Source of the DNA: Ktedonobacter sp. SOSP1-85
Lineage (GTDB): Bacteria; Chloroflexota; Ktedonobacteria; Ktedonobacterales; Ktedonobacteraceae
Direction of reading: 5' to 3'
NCBI RefSeq assembly: GCF_016587415.1
Contig: NZ_BNJI01000001.1
Coordinates: forward strand, 6,425,501 to 6,489,500
DNA length: 64,000 bases
Shown: positions 55,292 through 63,259 of the stretch, one piece after another
Layout: each line of letters begins with the position of its first letter
How positions within the stretch are numbered: position 1 is the first letter of the stretch
The notes under the pieces: model-generated
Databases searched by the model: none
What the model saw: only the letters and a program-made list of their open reading frames with translations
Told to the model about the DNA's origin: nothing
Translations under genes and position numbers: made by a program

Positions 55292-56080
55292 ATGGGAAAG
55301 CTTGATGGAAAGGTCGCGATCGTGACCGGAGCGGGACGAGGGATAGGACGCGCTATCGCGGAGGCATACTTACAAGAAGGAGCATCAGTGACCGTAACGG
55401 CTGCGCGTGAACAGGCCGAACTCGATCAACTCGCGAAGCAGGATGGGTCTGAACGTGTGTTGGCACTGCTCGCCGATGTGACGAATCCAGAGGCATGTGA
55501 ACAGGTAGTGGACCAGACCATCCAACGGTTTGGGCACGTCGATATCCTGGTCAATAACGCCGGTCGAGGCATGAAGTATGTCAATGCTTCTTTTCTGATG
55601 GAGCCCACTCACTTTTGGGAAGCAGAGCCTGCGGCCTGGCATATGATTATAGACACGAATGTCAATGGACCATTCTATATGGCACGTGCAGTTGTGACAC
55701 GTCTGCTGGAGCAGCAGCGCGAGGGGAGCATCATTAACATCAGTATGGACTATGAAGGGATGAAACGGCGCGGTTTTTCTCCCTATGGACCATCGAAGGC
55801 TGCGCTTGAGTCTGCCTCGGCCATCTGGGCACAGGAGCTGATCGAGGCGCGTATTCGTGTCAATATTCTGCTGCCGGGTGGCGCGACCAATACCGGGATG
55901 GTCCCAGCTTCGACGCCAGCGAATGTTCAGGCGCGCTTGCTCCAGCCGGAGATCATGCAGGCTCCGGCTGTGTTTCTCGCCTCCGACGCTTCGCGAGAGC
56001 TCACCGGACGTCGCTTGATTGCGACGGAATGGAGCGCTGCCAATCCACAAGGCCGAGCTATGGTGGAGGGAATTGGGTAG
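55292..56080 (+). CDS. Short-chain dehydrogenase/reductase
   Basis: 262 residues. TGAGRGIGRAIAE (TGxxxGxG, residues 12-24), NNAGRG (NNAG), catalytic Ser in INISMDYEG, and YGPSKAALE (YxxxK). A C-terminal GRRLIATEWSAANPQG segment differs from the usual GG end. NAD(P)H-dependent oxidoreductase; substrate unknown. AAAGGAGCAACCGAA lies before the ATG. GC content is like the host. Confidence 0.94.
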   Translation: MGKLDGKVAIVTGAGRGIGRAIAEAYLQEGASVTVTAAREQAELDQLAKQDGSERVLALLADVTNPEACEQVVDQTIQRFGHVDILVNNAGRGMKYVNASFLMEPTHFWEAEPAAWHMIIDTNVNGPFYMARAVVTRLLEQQREGSIINISMDYEGMKRRGFSPYGPSKAALESASAIWAQELIEARIRVNILLPGGATNTGMVPASTPANVQARLLQPEIMQAPAVFLASDASRELTGRRLIATEWSAANPQGRAMVEGIG

Positions 56081-56528
56081 CTCTTGCGGATCGAGAGAGC
56101 ACACGACAATGCTCTGCGGGTGGCCCGCATGCTTCCGGTGACTGCCTTAGTAGGAGCAGCTGAGGGCCACATTGCGGAGATGTGTCTTTTTTCGGCCTGG
56201 TGGGACATTAAGCTACTGAATAGGGAAGCGCTCTAAAGCTTGATTGTATGAGGGTTGAGCGTCTGCCAGTGAAAGCCGGGAGTAGATCTCTAGTGATTGG
56301 CATGTCGAGGATGAGATACTTGGCATGGGTTGTTGCCTCATAATCCATGCAGATCGTACACTCATCCTCTTCATCTTCTCAAACTTCGGAATTGGCTTGA
56401 TAGCTTTCCATCTCCCGGCTCTCATTGGCTCGCCTTTCACCACATCTTTGCGCACGTTTTCTCCAGCATGGTCTCTCTTCCTCTCTGCCCACACGCGTTT
56501 TTTCTTACTTTGCGTACTCTATCTCTTC
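56081..56528. other. Unassigned stretch after the SDR gene
   Basis: No recognised gene. A minus-strand 93-codon frame (56213-56494, KDVVKGEPMRAGRWKAIKPI) has no recognisable family; it may continue the IscB-like remnant's element. Confidence 0.35.
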
Positions 56529-56800
56529 TTATCTCCTTCTGTCAATGCTTTTTGTACGTCCTTGGGTTTGCTGATAATCTCCATCGGCGACGCATCGCTT
56601 CTTGAGGACGACCGTTGTCTGAAAAGTGGGCATTGTACCTCGTGTGGCAATCACACAGCATCAAAGCAATGCTCCTTTGGCAAGCCTGCCAACTGACAGC
56701 GTTCTTTTGTCACAAATCCCCACGTTTCCTCTGCCTGAACCTGCCTCAGCAATTGAAGACGAATGCTATTTATCTGCGTGGCATGTTTCAAATCTCCTTA
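56529..56800 (-). pseudogene. iscB: IscB-like (RNA-guided HNH nuclease) C-terminal remnant
   Basis: Minus strand reads LKHATQINSIRLQLLRQVQA, then WGFVTKERCQLAGLPKEHCF and DAV in one frame. A second frame gives TMPTFQTTVVLKKRCVADGD and YQQTQGR. These match the region after the HNH domain in IscB-type proteins (HAxxxNxxRxxL, TK...GLPKxHxxDA, GDYQQTxG). Stop codons and a frameshift show decay, and the RuvC/HNH core is missing. IscB is the ancestor group of Cas9, and its guide RNA lies upstream of the gene. Confidence 0.6.
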
Positions 56801-57048
56801 TAATTGTTGTATTTCCAATATCAGAATACTGGGATTTACAGATATAAGCTTTTCAACTTGAATATCACAAACTATTGACTTACAGAAAAAAATATGATAT
56901 GTCAACTTCATTGAGGTCAAGCCAGCGCCCAACAAGTACCAAGCGAAGAAGCGAGCTCAGCCTCCTCCCCAACCCTTTGAGCCTGATGAAAGCTTTCTCG
57001 ATTTTGTCGATTTGCTTGATCCTCTTTGCCTCACCCTTTATCAAAAGA

Positions 57049-57309
57049 ATGGAGCCTAAAGTGAGATGTATTGGACTGCTGCCGGCGCCGCCTGAACTAC
57101 TGCGTGAGATCATCTGCGGCGCGTTGGAGCGGCTGCTCACCTCGCAGTTGCCGGGCGAACTCGACTGGGCCGCGACCGATCTGCTGCGGGCGACCGTCGA
57201 CACCGTGCCTTACGGGGCGATCCGCTCAGCACATCCCGGCATCGACGATGAACAACTCCGGGTGGTCATGCCGACGGCCCGCGATGATGAGCAGGAGGTG
57301 GGCCCGTGA
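57049..57309 (+). CDS. Hypothetical protein fragment at the border of the GC-rich island
   Basis: 86 codons; from about 57065 the base composition changes sharply to GC-rich (LLPAPPELLREIICGALERL, PGELDWAATDLLRATVDTVP). The frame ends ATGA-style over the next gene's start. The upstream bases are AT-rich host sequence, so this looks like the 3' part of a foreign gene cut at the junction. Not recognised. Confidence 0.4.
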   Translation: MEPKVRCIGLLPAPPELLREIICGALERLLTSQLPGELDWAATDLLRATVDTVPYGAIRSAHPGIDDEQLRVVMPTARDDEQEVGP

Positions 57310-58064
57310 CTGGGACAACAGGCAGGGTGGCATTGGTGACAGGGGCCAGCAGCGGAATCGGTGCGGCCATCGCGCGCCTTCTGGCTGCGCGAGGGATGCG
57401 CGTGGTGGTCAACTACCTCCGCAACGGCACGGCAGCCGAGGAGGTCGTGGCCAGCATCAAAGCCGCGGGCGGCCAGGCTATGGCCGTGCAGGCCGACGTG
57501 CGCGAGGCAGCGGCGGTCGAGAGCATGATCAAGCAGGTCCAGGCGGCATGGGGCGGCATCGACGTGCTCGTGCACAACGCACTCACCCCGTATGTGATCA
57601 AGCCGTTCCAGGACATGACGTGGGAAGAACTGGGCGACAAGCTCGACGACGAGATGCGTGCCGCGTTCGCGGTCACCAAAGCCGTCCTGCCCGCCATGAC
57701 CGAACAGAGCTGGGGACGCATCATCTATCTCGGTACCGGTCTCAGCCGCCAGCCCCGAGAGGGCATGATCGCACTGGGCACGGCCAAGGCCGCACTGGCG
57801 CAGTTCGCCCGGTACCTCGCCCAGGAACTGGGCCCGCGGGGCATCACGGTCAACGTCGTCGAGCCCGGCCCGGTGGAGGACACCCGCATGGCGGCGGATG
57901 TGTTCGACGAGGAACACAAGCAGCGGCAGGTGGCTGCTACCCCCCTGGGCCGCCTGGCACACCCGGGCGACGTCGCCCAAGTGGTCGCCTTCTACGCCAG
58001 CGAGGACAACGCCTTCATGACCGGCACCACGGCCGCGGTCAACGGCGGGATGTCCATGTACTAA
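57306..58064 (+). CDS. Short-chain dehydrogenase/reductase (FabG-like)
   Basis: 252 residues from a GTG start behind GGAGG. LVTGASSGIGAAIARLLA (TGxxxGxG), catalytic Tyr/Lys region where YLGTGLSRQPREGMIALGTAKAALAQF replaces the usual YxxxK: a Lys remains in GTAKAAL but the Tyr is not at the normal place. The end is a typical FabG NGGMSMY. GC-rich and foreign. Resembles oxidoreductases of actinobacterial clusters. Coupled to the preceding fragment. Confidence 0.9.
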   Translation: MTGTTGRVALVTGASSGIGAAIARLLAARGMRVVVNYLRNGTAAEEVVASIKAAGGQAMAVQADVREAAAVESMIKQVQAAWGGIDVLVHNALTPYVIKPFQDMTWEELGDKLDDEMRAAFAVTKAVLPAMTEQSWGRIIYLGTGLSRQPREGMIALGTAKAALAQFARYLAQELGPRGITVNVVEPGPVEDTRMAADVFDEEHKQRQVAATPLGRLAHPGDVAQVVAFYASEDNAFMTGTTAAVNGGMSMY

Positions 58065-58196
58065 CGCCCTGTTGTCCTCCGCACATGGGGCCGGATCGCA
58101 TCCGGCACACCGTCACCTCAGCACCATGGGCCGCGAGCCTCCGGGCCCGCGGCCCGCGCGGGCGCATGGCGGTGACACGAGAAAGGAAAAACGTTC

Positions 58197-59075
58197 ATGT
58201 ACACGATCGATCTCGCCTACGTCGGGCGGGGCCTGCACGAGGAACTGGTCGCCTACATCGCCGACCAGCAGGGCTACTACGCCGACGAGGGCGTCCACGT
58301 CGCGTTGCGCGACGGTTGCTCCTGGGACGAGGAGCGGCTGCGCCACAGCGCCACCATCGGGCTCGGCCGGGCACTGCTGTCCCGACTGACCAATGGCATC
58401 CCCTGGGTCGCACTTAATGTCAACACCCACCGCCCGCTGTTCTGGTTCCTCGCCCGCCCCGGCCTGACCTCCCTGGCCGACCTGGCCGGCCGACGGCTGG
58501 CGGCACATGCCCCCCACACCGCACCCGGGTGCTTCGCCCGGATCGTGCTGCGCCAGGTCGGCCTCGACCCGGACCACGACATCCACACCATCGTCCGCCC
58601 GCCCGGCGACTACGGCATGGACCTGCGCTGGCTGCACGACGGCAGGATCGACGCCGCCCTGGTTGGCAGCACCATGGCACCAGAGGCGATAGCCGCCGAG
58701 CACGGCTGGCAGGTGCTGGCCTGGGTCGGCGACTACTTCCAGATCCCCACCGTAGGCGTGGCCGTCGACCCCACCTACATCCACCCGGACGACCCCGCGG
58801 TCCAGGCCGCCGTACGAGCCCACCGGCGCGCCTTGCAGGTGATCCACAACGAACCCGACACCACGGTGCGGCACATCCAGACGTTCCTCGGCCGACACAC
58901 CGCAGACGAAGCCCGAGCCCACTACGAGACGTTCATCGCACCATATTTCACCACCGACGGCCAAGCCGACCTCACCGTTGGCGCCACCGCGATCACCACG
59001 GTCGCCGCCGAACTCGGCGTCCCCGCCACCGTCACCGCAGCCGAGTTCTACCGCACCGCAACTTCCACACTCTAG
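58197..59075 (+). CDS. NMT1/THI5-like (SsuA-type) substrate-binding protein
   Basis: 292 residues: DLAYVGRGLHEELVAYIADQQGYYADEGVHV is the usual beginning of an NMT1/THI5-like domain, followed by LTSLADLAGRRLAAHAP and DLRWLHDGRIDAALVG. It has no signal peptide or lipobox, unlike transported-binding proteins, so it might act in the cytoplasm as in thiamin-type synthases or be a decarboxylase-like member. High GC. GGAAAAACGTTC precedes the ATG. The last gene of the GC-rich island. Confidence 0.85.
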   Translation: MYTIDLAYVGRGLHEELVAYIADQQGYYADEGVHVALRDGCSWDEERLRHSATIGLGRALLSRLTNGIPWVALNVNTHRPLFWFLARPGLTSLADLAGRRLAAHAPHTAPGCFARIVLRQVGLDPDHDIHTIVRPPGDYGMDLRWLHDGRIDAALVGSTMAPEAIAAEHGWQVLAWVGDYFQIPTVGVAVDPTYIHPDDPAVQAAVRAHRRALQVIHNEPDTTVRHIQTFLGRHTADEARAHYETFIAPYFTTDGQADLTVGATAITTVAAELGVPATVTAAEFYRTATSTL

Positions 59076-59375
59076 GAGCCCGGCGACGCCGGCGCTGCCG
59101 AAGCGCACGCAGTACCTCAAGACCGTCCACGCAGAGACGCCTGCGGCCGCTGGGTCGGCCTCCTGCTCCACGCACTCCCTCAACGATCTGCCTTCTTTCT
59201 AAGGGAAGGCCACTCACTATTCACCGAAAACGCCGCAGGATGCCGCTGCCCTTTTAGGCATGGGGAGGAATGCGGCGTTCCTTTGGAGATGGCCTGGGTG
59301 GAATACGCTGTAAACCTCTTTTCATCTACTCTTTCTCTCTGTACAGACAGTTGAAAATATGATAGACTATGCAGT

Positions 59376-60683
59376 ATGAAAACAGCAATAACAGCAAAGC
59401 TCAAATTGAATACCACCCCCGAGCAATTCAAGGCACTACGCGCGACGCAACTGACCTATCGTGATGCACTCAACTCTGTCAGCCAGTATGCCTTTGAACA
59501 TGGGAAGATGAGCAATGCTGTTCGCTTGCAAGAGGGAACCTATGATGAGATCCGCCTTCGTTTTCATCTCCCCTCCCAAATGGCCTGCTCCGTCCCTCGC
59601 CAAGTTGGGGCCATCTATAAAGCGCTCTGGACAAAGGTGAAGAGTAATGCCCAGGCCCGGAAAGCAGGCAAGACCAAGAAGCGGTACAAAGGGCTGGATA
59701 AGGCTCCTACGTTCATCTCCCCCACGCTGACCTACCAGTATAAGAAGGACTATACGTTCAAAAAAGAGCAGCGCGTGAGTGTCTTGACGCTTGAGGGGCG
59801 TCTCGTTGTGCCCTATACGGGCTATGATAAGCATGTGGCTTTGATCCAGCGTGGAGCAGAGATTGGCGCATCCAAACTCTGGTATGATAAACCCAAAAAG
59901 CAGTTTTACCTGCTTGTCTCGCTTGAAGTGGAGACGCCTGATCCAATCCCCGAAACCCATAAGCAAGTCATCGGTGTCGATGTGGGAATGCGCTACCTTG
60001 CCGTCACGGCGACGATGCAAGGCGATTGTACCTTCCATGCTGACATCTCTACGGTAGCCAAATCCCACCACTACGCACGACTGAGAAAGCGTCTGCAAAA
60101 GAAAGGCACTCGTTCTGCAATCAGAAGATTGATTGCCCTCAGTGGACGAGAGAGACGGTTGAAGCAGAATACCAATCATGTCGTGAGTAAGCGGATCATT
60201 CAAGCGTACCAGGAAAGCTTGATTGGACTGGAGCATCTGACAGACATTCGTGAGCGGACCACACGACGGAAAGGCAAAAAAGCCAGTACCAAGCAGCGAA
60301 AGGCCAATCGCACCTTCTCTAAATGGTCCTTTGCTGAGTTGCATAGCATGATTGCCTATAAAGCGCTCCTCAACAAGAGTATGGCGATCAAGGTGGATGC
60401 CAATTATACCTCTCAGGCTTGCCCCAGATGTGGGCATACCTGCAAGGAGAATCGTCCTCACAAGGGTTTGCTCTTTGTCTGTCAGAATTGTCAGTACACG
60501 CTCCATGCCGATCTGGTTGGCGCGAGGAATATTGCCATGAGAACGCTTCTTATCCGGCAAGACTGGATAGGAACGGGCGTCTTGTCAGTACGCCCTGATG
60601 TGTCGGACGATGAAGCCAAAGCAGCACGCCTGCAAAGGTATGCGGAGTTGCGGTGGAGTTCAGACACAAGCCCTCGGCTTTAG
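59376..60683 (+). CDS. tnpB: TnpB RNA-guided nuclease, intact
   Basis: 435 residues. RuvC residues D202 (IGVDVGMR), E286 (IGLEHL) and D379 (LHADLVGARNIA). Zinc ribbon C349-C352 and C369-C372. N-terminal KLKLNTTPEQFKALRATQLTYRDALN is typical. All catalytic positions are kept, so it is probably active. Its stop codon and the last residues overlap the predicted 3' guide-RNA hairpin, as is common for omega RNAs, which extend from the tnpB 3' end. Confidence 0.96.
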   Translation: MKTAITAKLKLNTTPEQFKALRATQLTYRDALNSVSQYAFEHGKMSNAVRLQEGTYDEIRLRFHLPSQMACSVPRQVGAIYKALWTKVKSNAQARKAGKTKKRYKGLDKAPTFISPTLTYQYKKDYTFKKEQRVSVLTLEGRLVVPYTGYDKHVALIQRGAEIGASKLWYDKPKKQFYLLVSLEVETPDPIPETHKQVIGVDVGMRYLAVTATMQGDCTFHADISTVAKSHHYARLRKRLQKKGTRSAIRRLIALSGRERRLKQNTNHVVSKRIIQAYQESLIGLEHLTDIRERTTRRKGKKASTKQRKANRTFSKWSFAELHSMIAYKALLNKSMAIKVDANYTSQACPRCGHTCKENRPHKGLLFVCQNCQYTLHADLVGARNIAMRTLLIRQDWIGTGVLSVRPDVSDDEAKAARLQRYAELRWSSDTSPRL

Positions 60684-60691
60684 CCGTAGGG
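60671..60691 (+). ncRNA. Omega-RNA-like 3' hairpin of the 59.4-kb TnpB element
   Basis: A 21-nt stem-loop of the form CCCT-C-GGC...GCC-G-T-AGGG overlapping the tnpB stop. The copies at 35735 and 36044 keep the same fold with base-pair swaps at three positions, supporting an RNA structure. Confidence 0.6.
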
Positions 60692-63013
60692 TCTCTGACT
60701 CATGCTATATGCGCGTCGCGCCATCTCTCCCTCTCCCTCCTGTTGTTCGGCTATGTTTGCCGGATAAGTAGCAAGCAGATATTGGAGTGAGGCTAGCACA
60801 TCGCGCAGCATTCCCTTGAATGGAGGATTGACGCCAATGCGTTGCCCGGTACGGGCTGCTTTCTCTACGTCACTCAGCATCCACTTTATCTGTTGGCTAA
60901 AACGTTCGAGTTGATGAAACTCATCATGCTCGGGCCGGGTCGGAATGTGAGCCGCGAGCGCGGTGACATTATCGCAGATACGCTGGTTATACGTGACGAG
61001 TATGTGGAAGCGCTCAATTTCATTCTCACTGGCCCTTTGTTCGTTCAGCAGGCGCTGGAAAGCCGCCGCCGCGTTCACGTTCTGCACGTGCGCGTCTTTG
61101 CTTGCCCGTCGCACTGTTTCCAGTTCGGCCTTCTTGTCGCCGTCAGCTATATAGGCCGCGAGAACGCTAGCAATGTATGCCCGGTTGGCCAGGATGGTGC
61201 GTCCCATTTGCTGGGGAAGACGCTCACGCTCCCACAGAGGCCAGAAGAGATAGCCAGCCAGGATGCCCATACTGCCACCAGCCAGAGTTGTGGCGATGCG
61301 GATGAAGGGCACCAGCCCGTTTCCCGGCATAATCAAGTCGAGCATTATGATAATGAAGGTCGTGAAAAACAGAATGAAGAGGGTATTATTTTTCTCCTGG
61401 TACGCAAAGCAGAAGAAAGATATGACGATCATCACTGGAAAAATGAGAAAATTTATGTGCAGGACGGTTATCAGCAGCATCCCCAGGATTGCGCCAATGA
61501 TGGTTCCTAGAATCCTTTGAACTGTTTGCTCGCGCGTCGCGCCATAATCAGGCCTCAGGATAAAGAGGATGTTCAAAGCGATCCAACTACCATCGGGGAT
61601 GTGCAGCAGTTTGGCGATTGCCACTGCAACGGCTGAGATAGTCGCCAGGCGCAGGGCATGACGTAAGGTAAACGAGCGCAGTGTCAGGTTGTCTTTGAAG
61701 AGCGAGACACGTTCCCGCACAACGGCATAGAGCGCCTTCCAGGAGAATTTGCCTTTGCTTGTTGCCTCGGCCTGAAGCATTTCCTGCAAGATCTCCTGGC
61801 CGTCCGATTGCGTGAGAAGATCGCGCGTCTCGCGGGTAAGCTCGCTCATACGTTTGAGCAGATTTGCCAGATTGCGCGTGTTGACGAGACGTAATGAGAG
61901 CCAGTCATGGATTAATGAGTGCTGGTGCTCGGGTTGGATCTTCAGCATGCGCGTGTTGGCGAGCGTGTAATACTCTTTCTTCAGTTGTGGAAGTGAAGCG
62001 CGCAGGACATACTCCTGCGTTTCGATGGCATACAGAGAGTGCTCCAGGGTTTCTAGCCGGAGACCCTGTTTCTTGCCTGCGATAGCGTACGCCAGTTGTT
62101 CAAGGAGCGCCGCACACTCTTCCATTACAAATGCTGACTGCTCGTCTTGATGATAGTTCTGCGTGCGCGCCACCGCCAGCTCTTCGACGAGGGCAATCAC
62201 GGCTTCCATGAGAGAATCGGCCTGGAGGACGAGCATCAACAGGAGGGAATGGAAAGGATGAGCGTCCGAGCGTTGAGAGCGCTGGCCCGCAACGATCTGG
62301 TGAGCCTTATCGTGGGCCCTCTGCAAGCGTGCCCGTTCCTGCTTGACCTCCTCATTCCAATGCTGCTCCAGTTCTATATGGCAGGCCTTACGTAACAGAG
62401 CACTCACCGCCTGATAGTATCCGCTCACCGCCTGGCGTGCGGGGCGAAAGGGACGGAAAGGCCAGAGCCAGAGAGAGATTGCCAAAGACCAGGCAGCGCC
62501 AATGATGACGGCGAGCATGCGCATCCAGGCTACTTCTATGCTCGCGGGCTGGCCCATAACGAGAATGAAGACCAAATTGGTGGAGAAGCCGACTTTACCC
62601 GCCAGATGGCCATAGAGACCGGCCATGCTCCCGAAAAAGGCCCAGGCGAACATGAGGAGCGTCACCAGCCAGGGATTAGCTCCCGTGATCGTTGCAACCA
62701 GGACCGTAACGGTCATGAAGACAGTTGCACTGAACATGGATAGGGCACGGTTCTGATACTCCCCACCCACATCCGCGAAAGCGACGCCGAGCGCGCCAAG
62801 GAAGGCCATAACGCTCAACGCGAGATGAGCAGTGAGCACGCCAATGAGAATGGGTGCCACGCTGATAATAGCCATGCGCACGCCGTTCTGCCAGGCAGCG
62901 GTATCAAGGGTGATCATGGTGCGCATATGTACATGGGTTGCGTTCCGTGCACGATCAATGGATGGCTGTAAGAAGGAGAAGAGCATAGGATTTATCATCA
63001 CTTTCAGGCGCAC
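60680..63013 (-). CDS. FUSC family aromatic acid exporter-like protein
   Basis: 777 residues: two membrane domains of several helices each (about 45-200 and 470-620), separated by soluble parts, the layout of FUSC/YccS/AaeB-like efflux proteins. Blocks include RMAIISVAPILIGVL, NILFILRPDYGATREQTVQRILGTIIGAILGMLL and LVPFIRIATTLAGGSMGILAGYLFWP. The probable start is 63013 or 62998. The last residues (after MARRAYS) come from the TnpB element's right end, so a few native codons were replaced. Divergent from a LysR gene, as in the aae system. Confidence 0.93.
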   Translation of the reverse strand: MRLKVMINPMLFSFLQPSIDRARNATHVHMRTMITLDTAAWQNGVRMAIISVAPILIGVLTAHLALSVMAFLGALGVAFADVGGEYQNRALSMFSATVFMTVTVLVATITGANPWLVTLLMFAWAFFGSMAGLYGHLAGKVGFSTNLVFILVMGQPASIEVAWMRMLAVIIGAAWSLAISLWLWPFRPFRPARQAVSGYYQAVSALLRKACHIELEQHWNEEVKQERARLQRAHDKAHQIVAGQRSQRSDAHPFHSLLLMLVLQADSLMEAVIALVEELAVARTQNYHQDEQSAFVMEECAALLEQLAYAIAGKKQGLRLETLEHSLYAIETQEYVLRASLPQLKKEYYTLANTRMLKIQPEHQHSLIHDWLSLRLVNTRNLANLLKRMSELTRETRDLLTQSDGQEILQEMLQAEATSKGKFSWKALYAVVRERVSLFKDNLTLRSFTLRHALRLATISAVAVAIAKLLHIPDGSWIALNILFILRPDYGATREQTVQRILGTIIGAILGMLLITVLHINFLIFPVMIVISFFCFAYQEKNNTLFILFFTTFIIIMLDLIMPGNGLVPFIRIATTLAGGSMGILAGYLFWPLWERERLPQQMGRTILANRAYIASVLAAYIADGDKKAELETVRRASKDAHVQNVNAAAAFQRLLNEQRASENEIERFHILVTYNQRICDNVTALAAHIPTRPEHDEFHQLERFSQQIKWMLSDVEKAARTGQRIGVNPPFKGMLRDVLASLQYLLATYPANIAEQQEGEGEMARRAYSMSQRPYG

Positions 63014-63193
63014 TTTATAGGTTACAGCTCCGCAGGCTTGAGATCACACAGGCCGTCATAAATCACAAGCGGAGTCATGCAATAGTATTTATTCATATGC
63101 CTCTTTCAATAGAACCAGGAGCACGAGATTAAACATGTTCCCTTCACAATGCATCGTTTGTTTCTCTTGAGAAAACTATACCATCGCGTTTTA

Positions 63194-63242
63194 ATACCGT
63201 CCAATATATAGTATAATATCTATATAATATGTTGAATGGTAT
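63194..63242. promoter_or_regulatory. AT-rich dyad in the LysR/FUSC divergent promoter region
   Basis: ATACCGTCCAA (63194-63204) and TTGAATGGTAT (63232-63242) are inverted repeats with 9 of 11 matches around an AT-rich centre that includes TATAAT. Candidate LysR-type binding site. Confidence 0.4.
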
Positions 63243-63259
63243 AAAAAAGGAGAGAAACG

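Larger units (their letters stand above)
59231..60715 (+). mobile_element. TnpB-only IS200/IS605-type element
   Basis: The left part has a hairpin with CGCCGCA/TGCGGCG arms (59231-59277) including the CATGGGGAGGAATG motif. The intact tnpB follows, and the right part has the stem-loop at 60671-60691. The right end extends into the 3' end of the FUSC gene. Borders are approximate; no tnpA is present. Confidence 0.6.

Noticed and set aside
57071..58417. 448-codon open frame on the plus strand
   Set aside because: A shadow of the SDR and binding-protein genes in GC-rich DNA; very rich in Arg, Gly and Pro, with no family features.
58113..59183. 356-codon open frame on the minus strand
   Set aside because: Antisense of the NMT1/THI5-like gene; open only because of high GC. 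Low-complexity Gly/Val composition.
59436..60560. 374-codon minus-strand frame
   Set aside because: Antisense of the intact TnpB, which has all catalytic motifs.
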